Assembly (NCBI GenBank): GCA_902785105.1
Contig: CACZXF010000022.1
Coordinates: forward strand, 1-45,395
Direction: 5' to 3'
From: an uncultured Eubacteriales bacterium
GTDB taxonomy: Bacteria > Bacillota > Clostridia > Christensenellales > Aristaeellaceae
DNA: 45,395 nucleotides
Shown here: piece by piece, positions 8,188 to 16,987 of the stretch
Position numbering within the stretch: the stretch's first letter is position 1
How the letters are laid out: every line of letters begins with the position of its first letter
The notes under the pieces: model-generated
Databases searched by the model: none
What the model was told of the DNA's origin: nothing
What the model saw: the letters and a program-made list of their open reading frames with translations, nothing else
Position numbers and translations under genes: made by a program

Positions 8188-8347
8188 ATACTAATCTCAA
8201 TCTAAAAATCAACCATCCTGCGGCGTCTTTTCCGCCCTGCCCGCGTTGAAATCCCTTGACTTGCCACCAGCAAGCCTGCGGGCTTTCGCCTTGGCAGGAC
8301 GAAAAACCCGCTCGCAGGCTGGCTAACTTTTAGATTGAGATTAGTAT
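8188..8347. repeat. 160-bp palindromic MITE abutting pyrF
   Basis: Perfect 20-bp terminal inverted repeats, ATACTAATCTCAATCTAAAA at 8188-8207 and its complement at 8328-8347. The inverted symmetry continues imperfectly inward (CCTGCGG versus CGCAGG). It is unrelated in sequence to the GATAAA family. The last base of the right end is the first base of the pyrF stop triplet as read on the plus strand. Confidence 0.85.
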
Positions 8348-9045
8348 CAGTCCACAAATTCCCTCACGCAACGCTCATACGCGGCCACGGGGTCGGCGGC
8401 GGCGGTGATGGGGCGGCCGACGACGATGTAGTCGGAGCCGATGGCCTTCGCCTGGGCGGGGGTCATGACGCGCTTCTGATCGCCGACGTCGCCGTCGGCA
8501 AAGCGCACGCCGGGGGTGACGGTGATGAAATCCGCGCCGCAGGTGTCGTGGACCTTTCCCGCCTCCAGGGGGGAGCAGACCACGCCGTCCAGCCCGGCGT
8601 TCTTCGCGGTCCGGGCGTAGTGCATCACCACATCCGCGATGGGTTCACGGATCAGCAGGTCCCGCTCCATGCTCTGCTGGTCGGTGGAGGTGAGCTGGGT
8701 CACGGCGATCAGCAGCGGGCGGGTGCCGTCGGGCCGGGTGAGTCCCTCCAACGCGGCCTCCATCATGGCCGTGGTCCCAGCGGCGTGCAGGTTGGTGATG
8801 TCCACGTCCAGCCTGGACAGCACCGCCATGGCTTTTTTCACGGTGTTGGGAATGTCGTGGAGCTTCAGGTCGAGGAATATCTTGTGCCCCCTCGCCTTGA
8901 GCTGCCGAACGATCTCCGGCCCCTCGGCATAGTAGAGTTCCATGCCGATTTTCACAAAGGGTTTTTTGCCGGTGAACTGATCCAGAAACGCAAAGGTCTG
9001 CGCCGCCGAAGCGAAGTCGCAGGCGATGATGACATCCTTGCCCAT
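8347..9045 (-). CDS. pyrF: orotidine 5'-phosphate decarboxylase
   Basis: 232 residues; decarboxylates OMP to UMP, the last step of de novo pyrimidine synthesis. The TIM-barrel signature FLDLKLHDIPNTV holds the catalytic Lys-Asp pairs, and the phosphate-binding part is seen in TPGVR and IVVGRPIT. The length fits the short bacterial PyrF group. The start overlaps the pyrD stop by one base (TAATG). It is the last gene of the pyr operon. The stop codon touches a palindromic repeat that may act as the 3' end of the transcript. Confidence 0.97.
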   Translation of the reverse strand: MGKDVIIACDFASAAQTFAFLDQFTGKKPFVKIGMELYYAEGPEIVRQLKARGHKIFLDLKLHDIPNTVKKAMAVLSRLDVDITNLHAAGTTAMMEAALEGLTRPDGTRPLLIAVTQLTSTDQQSMERDLLIREPIADVVMHYARTAKNAGLDGVVCSPLEAGKVHDTCGADFITVTPGVRFADGDVGDQKRVMTPAQAKAIGSDYIVVGRPITAAADPVAAYERCVREFVD

Positions 9046-9956
9046 TATAATGCGCCTCCTATGATGTCTGTCAATTGATTGATATGGTATTTGTCCATGA
9101 CCGCGGGCAGGTCCTCAATGATGCGCTTGCAGGCGAAGGGATCGGCCAGATTGGCCGCGCCAATCTCCACTGCCGTGGCCCCGGCCATCATCATTTCGAT
9201 GACGTCCTCCGCTGAGCTGACGCCGCCCATGCCGATGACGGGGATGTCCACAGCCTTGGCCACCTGGTACACCATCCGCAGCGCCACCGGGAACACCGCC
9301 GGGCCGGACAGGCCGCCGGTCACGTTGGCGATGACGGGGCGGCGGGTGTTCAGATTGATGCGCATCCCCATCAGCGTGTTGATGAGGCTGACGCCGTCCG
9401 CGCCCGCGTCGGCGCAGGCTTTCGCGATGGCAGCGATGTCCGTCACGTTGGGGGAGAGCTTCATGATGACCGGCTTCGTGGTCACGGCCTTGACCGCCTT
9501 CGTCACCGCCGCCGCCTGGGCCGGGTCCGTGCCGAAGCTCATGCCGCCGTGGTGGACGTTGGGACAGGAGATGTTGACCTCCAGCCAGCCTACCTGTTCA
9601 CAGGTGTCCAGGCGTTTGCAGGTCTCAGCGTATTCTTCTATGGAAAAGCCGGAGACGTTCGCCATCACGGGCTTGTGAAAGATTTTTGCAAGGTTCGGCA
9701 GCTCCTCCGAAATCACCCTGTCCACACCGGGGTTTTGCAGCCCCACCGCGTTCAGCATCCCCGCGGGCGCCTCCGCGATGCGGGGGAGGGGATTGCCCAG
9801 CCGGGGATGGAGGGTGGTGCCCTTGAAGGAGAAGGAACCGAGGATATTTATGTCGTAGAGCTCCGCGAACTCCCGCCCGTAGCCGAAGGTGCCCGAGGCC
9901 GGGATGACCGGGTTGTCCAGCTCGATGCCCAGCAGGTTTACCTTTGTGCGTTCCAC
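9045..9956 (-). CDS. pyrD: dihydroorotate dehydrogenase B, catalytic subunit
   Basis: 303 residues; oxidises dihydroorotate to orotate with FMN. It is class 1B because it is paired with pyrK. The active-site loop EVNISCPNVHHGG carries the catalytic Cys; FMN-binding residues are seen in VIPASGTFGYG, IGMGGVSSAEDVIEMMMAGA and the C-terminal region. It starts at GTG (MERTKVNLLGIELDNP) with AAGGAGG 7 nt upstream, inside the end of pyrK (19-nt overlap). Electrons pass through the PyrK FAD and 2Fe-2S centre to NAD+. Confidence 0.97.
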   Translation of the reverse strand: MERTKVNLLGIELDNPVIPASGTFGYGREFAELYDINILGSFSFKGTTLHPRLGNPLPRIAEAPAGMLNAVGLQNPGVDRVISEELPNLAKIFHKPVMANVSGFSIEEYAETCKRLDTCEQVGWLEVNISCPNVHHGGMSFGTDPAQAAAVTKAVKAVTTKPVIMKLSPNVTDIAAIAKACADAGADGVSLINTLMGMRINLNTRRPVIANVTGGLSGPAVFPVALRMVYQVAKAVDIPVIGMGGVSSAEDVIEMMMAGATAVEIGAANLADPFACKRIIEDLPAVMDKYHINQLTDIIGGAL

Positions 9957-10678
9957 AGCAATTCCTCCTTCCGCATCACCGGGCCGTCCTTGCAGATGCG
10001 CTTGTAGCCGGTCAGGGTTTCGCAGGTACAGCCCATGCAGGCCCCGAAGCCGCAGCCCATCCGCGCCTCAAAGCTCAGCTGCCCCGAACAGTCCAGCGCG
10101 CCAAACACCGCCTTCAGCATTGGCTCCGGGCCGCACGCATAATAATAGGAAGGTTTATCTGGCAGTACCGCCGTGACAAAGCCCTTCGCGCCATAACTGC
10201 CGTCCACGGTGGAAACCCGTACCTCACAGCCCAGCGCCTTGAATTCATCCGAATAGAAGATTTCCTCTGCGGTATTGAAGCCCAGGCAGACCGTGACCCG
10301 CTTTCCCTGCTCAAGCAGTTTCTTCGCCAGCAGATAAAGCGGCGGCACGCCCACGCCGCCGCCCACCAGCACGGGGTTTTCCCCCGCGCAGGTGAGGCCG
10401 TAGCCGTTGCCCAGCCCGGAGAAGCAGTCCAGCGCCGCGCCGGGGGCCATCCGGGAGAGCCGCTCCGTCCCCCTGCCGACCACCTTGTAGATGATGGTCA
10501 GCCGGTCACCCTCCACGTCGCACACCGATATGGGGCGGCGCAGATACAGCCCGTCCAATTGGATGTTGATGAACTGCCCCGGCGCGATGATGGGGGAGGT
10601 GTCGCCCCGCAACATCATGCGAAAGACGTTGATGGTCAGGGGTTTGTTTTCAAGAATGATATAGCTCGTCTGCTTCAT
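9938..10678 (-). CDS. pyrK: dihydroorotate dehydrogenase B, electron transfer subunit
   Basis: 246 residues from the ATG at 10678, chosen because AAGGGGAA precedes it and MKQTSYIILENKPLTINVFRM fits the family; longer in-frame starts run into the preceding gene. FAD-binding ferredoxin-reductase fold: RRPISVCD for flavin, GGGVGVPPLYLLAKKL for NAD. The C-terminal 2Fe-2S motif is CGFGACMGC-T-C with a fourth Cys in RICKDGPVM. It overlaps the upstream kinase gene by 29 nt and pyrD by 19 nt, indicating tight coupling. Confidence 0.96.
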   Translation of the reverse strand: MKQTSYIILENKPLTINVFRMMLRGDTSPIIAPGQFINIQLDGLYLRRPISVCDVEGDRLTIIYKVVGRGTERLSRMAPGAALDCFSGLGNGYGLTCAGENPVLVGGGVGVPPLYLLAKKLLEQGKRVTVCLGFNTAEEIFYSDEFKALGCEVRVSTVDGSYGAKGFVTAVLPDKPSYYYACGPEPMLKAVFGALDCSGQLSFEARMGCGFGACMGCTCETLTGYKRICKDGPVMRKEELLWNAQR

Positions 10679-11180
10679 ACCGTTCCCCTTTAGCTTGTAT
10701 TTGTGATAGCCATTGCTCAGCCTGAGCGCGTGTTTTAAGGATAACTGCCCTTTTGCCGGGATATTTTTCAATCAACGCGCATATGAGCGGAATCTTATCC
10801 CTCTGATAATTCCGAACCAGTGCAACCAGTTCAGAATCCAACTGTTCCTCGATCCAGGGCATATCCGGGCGCTTTTTCCCGATTCGATCACTGATACCCG
10901 TCAAGCACACCGCTTCGTCGTAATCCAGAAGGATGACCGTGTCACAGGCGGCGATCCTCATTTCATAGGTCCGGCTGTAATCGCCGTCGATGATCCATTC
11001 ATCCTTCTGAATCACTTCTTCCAGCCTGCGGTCGAATGCCTCCCGGGAGATGTGGGTGTGGTCGGCCCGCCACCAGAGGTTGTCCAGATGGAACAGGGGA
11101 AGCCCCGTGCGTTCATGCAGCCTTCGTGCCAGAGTGCTCTTGCCGCTGCCGGGGCAGCCCAGTATGACGAACCTTTTCAC
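10650..11180 (-). CDS. P-loop kinase (FlaR/adenylate-kinase-like) inside the pyr operon
   Basis: 176 residues from GTG at 11180. The P-loop is GCPGSGKST at about residues 8-16, followed by LPLFHLDNLWW and DEWIIDGDYSRTYEMRI, then LLDYDEAV. This is the pattern of small ATPases often named topology-modulation or FlaR-like proteins, related to adenylate and shikimate kinases. The substrate is unknown. Its start overlaps the carB stop (GTGA) and its end overlaps pyrK by 29 nt, so it is truly embedded in the operon. A role in nucleotide metabolism is a reasonable inference from position only. Confidence 0.85.
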   Translation of the reverse strand: MKRFVILGCPGSGKSTLARRLHERTGLPLFHLDNLWWRADHTHISREAFDRRLEEVIQKDEWIIDGDYSRTYEMRIAACDTVILLDYDEAVCLTGISDRIGKKRPDMPWIEEQLDSELVALVRNYQRDKIPLICALIEKYPGKRAVILKTRAQAEQWLSQIQAKGERYEADELYHS

Positions 11181-14100
11181 GCGTCGATGGTGGAGATGGT
11201 CAGGGTGGTCTCCTCCAGCACGTCCAGCAGCACGCGTACGGTGTCCAGGGAGGTGAACAGGGTGATGTTGTTCTCGGTGGCGCACTGTCTGATCTTCACA
11301 CCATCGGTCAGGGCGTTGGAGGAATTGACGTTGCGGGTGTTGATGACATAGGCGATGTGGCCCTGCCGCATGGACTCCACGATCTCGTCCGAATTGTCCT
11401 CCCCGATCTTCTTGAGCACGTGGGTGCGTATGCCGCGCTCCTTGAGATAGGCGGCGGTGCCCTCGGTGGCCTCGATGTTGAACCCCAGATTGTAGAACCG
11501 GCGAATCAGCGGCTCGGCCTCGGCCTTGTCCCCCCGGGCGATGGTGGCGAACACCGTGCCGTAGTTTTGCAGGTGCAGACCCGCCGCCTGGAGGGCTTTG
11601 TAGAGGGCGCGGTTCAACTTGTTGTCGTAGCCGATGGCCTCACCGGTGGACTTCATCTCGGGGGACAGGTAGGCGTCCAGACCCTTGATCTTGTTGAAGG
11701 AGAACACGGGCACCTTCACATAGTAGCGCTTCTTCTCCTCTGGGTACAGGTCGAATATGCCCTGCTCCTTGAGGGATTTGCCCAGTATGGCCTCCGTGGC
11801 GATGTCCGCCAGCGACCAGCCGGTGGCCTTGGAGAGGAAGGGCACCGTGCGGGAGGACCGGGGGTTGACCTCGATGATGTAGACGTTCTCGTCCTTGTCC
11901 ACGATGAACTGTATGTTGTAAAGACCCACGATGCCGATGCCCAGGCCCAGCTTTTTGGCATACTGGAGGATGATGCCCTTGACCTTGTTGGAGATGGAGA
12001 AGGCGGGATAGACGGAGATGGAGTCGCCCGAATGGATGCCGGTGCGCTCCACCAACTCCATGATGCCGGGGACGAATACATCCCTTCCGTCGCAGATGGC
12101 GTCTACCTCGACCTCCTTGCCCTGGATGTAGTGGTCCACCAGCACGGGCTTGTCGGCGTCGATCTCCACAGCCTCTTTGAGGTACTTCCGGAGCTGCTGC
12201 TCGTTGCCAACGATCTGCATCGCCCGCCCGCCCAGCACGAAACTGGGGCGCACCAGCACGGGATAGCCGATCTCCTCGGCGGTGCGGACGCCTTCCTCGA
12301 TGTTCGTCACGGCGCGGCCCTGGGGCTGGGGAATGTTCAGGTCTTTCAAAATCTGCTCAAAGCTGCCCCGGTCCTCGGCCCGCTCGATGGCGGCGCAGTC
12401 CGTGCCGATGAGCTTCACGCCCCGCTCCTGAAGCGGCATTGCCAGGTTGATGGCCGTCTGCCCGCCCAGGGAGGTGATGACGCCCAGGGGCTGCTCAAAG
12501 TCGATGACGTTCATCACGTCCTCTGGCGTCAGTGGTTCAAAGTACAGCTTGTCGGAGGTCTTATAGTCCGTGGAGACGGTCTCCGGGTTGTTGTTGATGA
12601 TGATGGCCTCGTAGCCGTTGCGGCGGATGGTCTGCACCGCGTGAACGGTGGAATAGTCGAACTCCACGCCCTGACCGATGCGGATGGGCCCCGCGCCCAG
12701 CACCACCACCTTCTTCTTCTCCGTATGTATGCTGGCATTGGGCAGGTTGTAGGAGGAATACAGATAGGGAATATAGGTTCCCGTGTGCAGCGTGTCCACC
12801 ATCGGGAAGGCGGGGACGATGCCGCTGTCCTTCCTCAGCTTGCAGACGCTCAGCTCATCAGTATTCCACAGCTCCGCAATGGTTTTATCGGCAAAGCCCA
12901 TACGCTTTGCTTCCCCCAGGATGGCAATGTCATTGGGCTTGCCCTTTAACACGACCTCCATGTCCGTGATCTTCTTGATGGATTCGAGGAATAGGGGGGT
13001 GATCATGGTGATCTCATGGAGCTTGTCCATCCGCACGCCGCGGCGGATCAGCTCGGTGATGGCGAATATGCCGTCGGCGCGGAAGTCCTTGATGTAGCGC
13101 CAGAGGCCGTCGTCGTCCATTTTCGTAAACTTCGGCAGGCTCAGGTGGTGCGCGCCGTTCTCCAGGGAGCGCACGGATTTGAGCATACATTCTTCGAGGG
13201 TCGCGCCGATGCCCATGACCTCGCCGGTGGCTTTCATCTGGGTGCCCAGCAGGTTTGGCGCGGTGGCGAACTTGTCGAAGGGGAAGCGGGGGAACTTGGC
13301 CACGACGTAATCCAGGCTCGGCTCGATGGCCGCCGTGCCGCCCGCCACGGGGATGTCCTCCAGCGCCATGCCCAGCGCGATCTTGGCCGTCACCGAGGCG
13401 ATGGGATAGCCCGACGCCTTGGAGGCCAGCGCCGAGGAGCGGGAAACGCGGGGGTTGACCTCGATGAGATAGTATTCGCTGGTCTCGGGATGCAGCGCGA
13501 ACTGGACGTTGCAGCCGCCCTCGATCTTCAATTCGCGGATGATCTTGATGGCGGAGTCGTTGAGCATCTTCAAATCGTGGTCGTTCAGCGAGAGGATGGG
13601 GGCCACCACGATGCTGTCGCCGGTGTGCACGCCCACGGGGTCCACATTCTCCATGCCGCAGATGGTGATGGCGTGGTCGTTGGAATCGCGCATGACCTCA
13701 AACTCGATCTCCTTGTAGCCCTTCACGGACTTCTCCACCAGCACCTGATGGACGGGGGAGAGGCGGAAGCCGTTCACGCCGACCTCGATCAGTTCCTCCT
13801 CGTTGTAGGCAAACCCGCCGCCCGTGCCGCCGAGGGTGAAGGCGGGGCGCAGCACCACGGGATATCCGATCTCCTTCGCCGCCTCCTTTGCCTCTTCAAG
13901 GGAATAGGTTATCTTGGACGGGATGACCGGCTCACCGATGGACTGGCACATCTCCTTGAACAGCTCCCGGTCCTCAGCCCGCTCGATGGAGGAGAACGGC
14001 GTGCCCAGCAGTTCCACCCGACATTCCCGCAGCACGCCCTTCTTTTCCAGCTGCATCGCCAGATTCAGACCCGTCTGCCCGCCGATACCGGGGACGATGG

Positions 14101-14353
14101 CGTCCGGCCGCTCGTAGCGCAGGATCTTGGCGATGTATTCCAGCGTCAGCGGCTCCATGTAAACCTTGTCCGCGATGCTGGTGTCGGTCATGATGGTGGC
14201 GGGGTTGGAGTTGCACAGTATGACCTCGTAGCCCTCTTCCTTCAGCGCCAGGCACGCCTGGGTGCCCGCGTAGTCAAATTCCGCCGCCTGGCCGATCACA
14301 ATGGGGCCGGAGCCGATGATGAGAACCTTCCTGATGTCTGTGCGCTTTGCCAT
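11177..14353 (-). CDS. carB: carbamoyl-phosphate synthase large subunit
   Basis: 1058 residues from the ATG with GGAGG 9 nt upstream (MAKRTDIRKVLIIGSGPIVIGQ). It makes carbamoyl phosphate from bicarbonate, ammonia and 2 ATP. The two homologous synthetase halves are clear: IGSGPIVIGQAAEFDYAG at the start and VLGAGPIRIGQGVEFDYS in the second half, each with an ATP-grasp domain. A C-terminal MGS-like allosteric domain follows (about 930-1058, VINTRNVNSSNALTDGVKIRQ). The partner CarA, which supplies ammonia from glutamine, is not adjacent and not in the window. Confidence 0.97.
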   Translation of the reverse strand: MAKRTDIRKVLIIGSGPIVIGQAAEFDYAGTQACLALKEEGYEVILCNSNPATIMTDTSIADKVYMEPLTLEYIAKILRYERPDAIVPGIGGQTGLNLAMQLEKKGVLRECRVELLGTPFSSIERAEDRELFKEMCQSIGEPVIPSKITYSLEEAKEAAKEIGYPVVLRPAFTLGGTGGGFAYNEEELIEVGVNGFRLSPVHQVLVEKSVKGYKEIEFEVMRDSNDHAITICGMENVDPVGVHTGDSIVVAPILSLNDHDLKMLNDSAIKIIRELKIEGGCNVQFALHPETSEYYLIEVNPRVSRSSALASKASGYPIASVTAKIALGMALEDIPVAGGTAAIEPSLDYVVAKFPRFPFDKFATAPNLLGTQMKATGEVMGIGATLEECMLKSVRSLENGAHHLSLPKFTKMDDDGLWRYIKDFRADGIFAITELIRRGVRMDKLHEITMITPLFLESIKKITDMEVVLKGKPNDIAILGEAKRMGFADKTIAELWNTDELSVCKLRKDSGIVPAFPMVDTLHTGTYIPYLYSSYNLPNASIHTEKKKVVVLGAGPIRIGQGVEFDYSTVHAVQTIRRNGYEAIIINNNPETVSTDYKTSDKLYFEPLTPEDVMNVIDFEQPLGVITSLGGQTAINLAMPLQERGVKLIGTDCAAIERAEDRGSFEQILKDLNIPQPQGRAVTNIEEGVRTAEEIGYPVLVRPSFVLGGRAMQIVGNEQQLRKYLKEAVEIDADKPVLVDHYIQGKEVEVDAICDGRDVFVPGIMELVERTGIHSGDSISVYPAFSISNKVKGIILQYAKKLGLGIGIVGLYNIQFIVDKDENVYIIEVNPRSSRTVPFLSKATGWSLADIATEAILGKSLKEQGIFDLYPEEKKRYYVKVPVFSFNKIKGLDAYLSPEMKSTGEAIGYDNKLNRALYKALQAAGLHLQNYGTVFATIARGDKAEAEPLIRRFYNLGFNIEATEGTAAYLKERGIRTHVLKKIGEDNSDEIVESMRQGHIAYVINTRNVNSSNALTDGVKIRQCATENNITLFTSLDTVRVLLDVLEETTLTISTIDA

Positions 14354-14375
14354 AATGCTTTTACCTCCATCTCGT

Positions 14376-15545
14376 TTATACAATCGTCGCTGCGCAGGCT
14401 CCAAAGACTTGCCAGCCCTCGAAGGGCGTGGCCTTGCCCATGGAGACGAACCGCGCGGGGTCAATGCTGTAGCTTTTATTGAGGTCCCAGGCAGTCACAC
14501 CCTCAAAGGGGATCTCGAATCGCTGCCGGGGGTTGAATGCCATCAGGTCGATGAGCTTTTCCAGTGTAATGACATCCTTTTTCACCAGATAGGTATAGAG
14601 CAGCGGGAAGGCCGTTTCCAGGCCCACGATGCCGAAGGCGCTCTTTTCAAGACCTCTGGATTTTTCCTCGGCGCTGTGAGGCGCGTGGTCGGTGGCGATC
14701 ATGTCGATGGTGCCGTCGCAGAGCCCTTCCAATAATGCCTCCCGGTCCTCCCGTCCGCGCAGGGGCGGGTTCATCTTGAAGCGGCCATTTTCCTGCAAAT
14801 CGTTTTCATCCATCAGCAGGTAGTGGGGCCCGGTCTCGCAGGTCACGTCCACGCCGGATTTTTTCGCCTCGCGGATGAGCTGAACGCTCTCCTTTGTGGA
14901 GATGTGGCAGACGTGGTACTTGCAGCCCGTCCCGTCGGCCAGCTTCAAGTCGCGCTCGATCTGCCGCCATTCGCTCTCGGAGCAGATGCCCTGGTGGTTG
15001 TGGGATTTGGCATAGGTTCCATCGTGGATGTAGCCGCCGCGCAGGAGCTCATTCACTTCGCAGTGAGCGGCGATGATTTTATTTAACCCCTTAGCCGTCT
15101 GCATGGCCGCGCGCATCATGCCGTCGTCCTGCACGCCGCGCCCGTCGTCGGAGAAGGCGCAGACGTGGGGAGCCATGGCCGCCATGTCGGCAAGCTGCTC
15201 GCCCTTCTCGCCCCGGGTGATCGCGCCATAGGGCAGCACGCGGACGGCGGCGTCCCGTTCGATGATGTCGAGCTGCGGCTGCAAGTTCTCCATGCAGTCG
15301 GGCACGGGATTCAGGTTCGGCATGGCGCAAACCGCCGTGTAGCCGCCCGCCTTCGCCGCCAGACTGCCGGTTTTGATGGTCTCCTTATAAGAAAATCCCG
15401 GCTCTCTGAAATGCACATGCACGTCACAGAAGCCGGGAAAAAGGAAATATTCGCCTTCATATTCTGAAAGCGTTTTCTTCACCATGTCGATGGCGGCGGA
15501 AATGCCGGGAACGCGATTCGCGCCGATGATTTCGATCTTCGCCAT
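14376..15545 (-). CDS. pyrC: dihydroorotase
   Basis: 389 residues from the ATG at 15545, chosen because GGGAGG lies 8 nt upstream; a second ATG at 15551 would leave only 2 nt. It cyclises carbamoyl-aspartate to dihydroorotate. The amidohydrolase metal site is seen in DVHVHFREPG, AFSDDGRG, AAHCEVNE, HVCHIST and ATDHAPHSAEEK. The Asp in AFSDDG fits type I dihydroorotases. The N-terminal beta segment before DVHVH is short (about 40 residues). It is the first gene of the pyr operon, 22 bp before carB. Confidence 0.95.
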   Translation of the reverse strand: MAKIEIIGANRVPGISAAIDMVKKTLSEYEGEYFLFPGFCDVHVHFREPGFSYKETIKTGSLAAKAGGYTAVCAMPNLNPVPDCMENLQPQLDIIERDAAVRVLPYGAITRGEKGEQLADMAAMAPHVCAFSDDGRGVQDDGMMRAAMQTAKGLNKIIAAHCEVNELLRGGYIHDGTYAKSHNHQGICSESEWRQIERDLKLADGTGCKYHVCHISTKESVQLIREAKKSGVDVTCETGPHYLLMDENDLQENGRFKMNPPLRGREDREALLEGLCDGTIDMIATDHAPHSAEEKSRGLEKSAFGIVGLETAFPLLYTYLVKKDVITLEKLIDLMAFNPRQRFEIPFEGVTAWDLNKSYSIDPARFVSMGKATPFEGWQVFGACAATIV

Positions 15546-15589
15546 GGGCATTGCCTCCCTTGGTATTGCCATAAGGTTGATTTTTCCGA

Positions 15590-15618
15590 ATTATAGCACG
15601 GGGGCGGGGGCATGTCAA
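15590..15618 (-). promoter_or_regulatory. perfect consensus sigma-A promoter of the pyr operon
   Basis: On the minus strand TTGACA (15618-15613), 17-bp spacer, TATAAT (15595-15590). Start site near 15583 leaves a leader of about 38 nt before pyrC, too short for a PyrR attenuator. Confidence 0.9.
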
Positions 15619-15648
15619 CAAAGGGAATGGTGAATTTATGTTGAGTGG

Positions 15649-15677
15649 TTGTTTACGGGAGGGAAACGTGGTAAAAT
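15649..15677 (+). promoter_or_regulatory. promoter of the FRG-domain gene
   Basis: TTGTTT (15649-15654), 17-bp spacer, TAAAAT (15672-15677), about 40 bp before the ATG. It is divergent from the pyr promoter, whose -35 lies 31 bp away. Confidence 0.65.
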
Positions 15678-15717
15678 AAAGGCGAACATTCGGATTTACT
15701 GGCGGGGGTGGAAAGAC

Positions 15718-16518
15718 ATGATCAAGACCTGCGTGATCGACGATATCTGGGGAATTTCCCAGCTTTTGATGGAACAGCGCTACCGGCCCGACCTGGACCG
15801 CTATCGCTCACTGCACATCTACAGGGGTATGCCGAACGCGGATTTCAACGTGGTGACCTCCCTGCAAAGGGTCTGCAAGCACAAGCGGCGGCGGCTGGAG
15901 CCGGTGATCCTCTCCAACTTCACCAAGTACGCGGCGCTGGAGGACCCCTCCATCGAGTCCAGCGTCTGGCGGCAGATGATACTGGGCCAGCACCACGGCC
16001 TGCCCACCCGCCTGCTGGACTGGTCCTTTTCGCCCCTGACCAGCCTCCACTTCGCCATGTCTGAGATCAACTGGGACGACATGGACAAGCACGACAGCGT
16101 GGTCTGGCGCATCGACGTCAACGAGCTCCACGAGATGCTCCCGGAGAAATACCAGCGGGTGATGGAGAAGGAGCAGACCACGGTGTTCTCCCTGAAAATG
16201 CTCCAGGAGGCCTGCCAGAGCCCCGAGGAATACGACGCCGACATGGATGGCCGGGCCATGCTCATCGTGGAGCCGCCCTCCATCGAGCAGCGCATCATCA
16301 ACCAGTATTCCTTTTTCTCCATCGTCCCCATGGACATGAAGGACGTGATCGCCTTCCTGGACGAGTACACCGAAAAGACCGTCCGCTACATCATCAAAAA
16401 GGAGATCCGCTGGCAGACCCGCGACCTGCTGGACCAGCTCAACGTCAGCGAGCGCATCGTCTACCCGGGCCTGGACGGCCTGTCGAGGTGGCTGGCGAGG
16501 CACTACTATGTGAAGTGA
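15718..16518 (+). CDS. FRG domain-containing protein
   Basis: 266 residues from the ATG at 15718 (GGGGGTGG upstream); a longer frame from 15649 overlaps the promoter and is rejected. The FRG domain is recognised from LHIYRGMPN, then ILGQHHGLPTRLLDWSFSPL, then SLHFAMSE (roughly residues 35-115), with charged helical segments after it. No signal peptide or membrane segment. The biochemical role of FRG domains is not established to my knowledge; they turn up as stand-alone proteins and in larger multidomain proteins. It is monocistronic, between the divergent pyr operon and rpsO. Confidence 0.85.
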   Translation: MIKTCVIDDIWGISQLLMEQRYRPDLDRYRSLHIYRGMPNADFNVVTSLQRVCKHKRRRLEPVILSNFTKYAALEDPSIESSVWRQMILGQHHGLPTRLLDWSFSPLTSLHFAMSEINWDDMDKHDSVVWRIDVNELHEMLPEKYQRVMEKEQTTVFSLKMLQEACQSPEEYDADMDGRAMLIVEPPSIEQRIINQYSFFSIVPMDMKDVIAFLDEYTEKTVRYIIKKEIRWQTRDLLDQLNVSERIVYPGLDGLSRWLARHYYVK

Positions 16519-16560
16519 GCTTCAAATTCACTGCTCCGTTGTTAAACTTTCCAATACCCG

Positions 16561-16589
16561 TTTACAAACCCCGCCCCCTGTGCTACAAT
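16561..16589 (+). promoter_or_regulatory. rpsO promoter
   Basis: TTTACA (16561-16566), 17-bp spacer, TACAAT (16584-16589). The predicted leader of about 95 nt before rpsO could host S15 autoregulation, but I could not define the structure. Confidence 0.75.
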
Positions 16590-16692
16590 ATATTTTGTGG
16601 CAAAATAGAATTGCCCGGTCCATTTGCCCGGTCTGCCGAGACTCCGACGGCTCACCTGGCTCATGGCGCAAAAGAAAGAGGAGGAAACAACA

Positions 16693-16953
16693 ATGGTTAT
16701 CAACAAGCAGGAAATCATGGAAACCTACGCCCGCCACGAGGGCGACACCGGCTCCCCCGAGGTGCAGATCGCGCTGCTGACCGCCCGCATCAACCACCTC
16801 AACGAGCATCTGAAGATTCACAAGAAGGACCACCACTCCCGTCGCGGCCTGCTGCTGATGGTCGGCCAGCGCCGTGGTCTGCTGGACTACCTCAAGAGCA
16901 CCGATATCGAAGCCTATCGTGCGCTGATCGCCAAGCTTGGTCTGCGCAAGTAA
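16693..16953 (+). CDS. rpsO: 30S ribosomal protein S15
   Basis: 86 residues from [21 protein letters not shown], with AGGAGG upstream; S15 is normally 88-89 residues. It binds the central domain of 16S rRNA, and the conserved segments [14 protein letters not shown] and [22 protein letters not shown] are complete. It is followed by pnp, the classic rpsO-pnp pairing, with a structured 241-bp spacer. Confidence 0.97.
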   Translation: MVINKQEIMETYARHEGDTGSPEVQIALLTARINHLNEHLKIHKKDHHSRRGLLLMVGQRRGLLDYLKSTDIEAYRALIAKLGLRK

Positions 16954-16987
16954 GGAACGCACCGATATAAAACGATAGACTGTTTCG

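Noticed and set aside
15546-15590. PyrR-type attenuator before pyrC
   Set aside because: The consensus promoter leaves only about 38 nt of leader, with no room for antiterminator and terminator stems.
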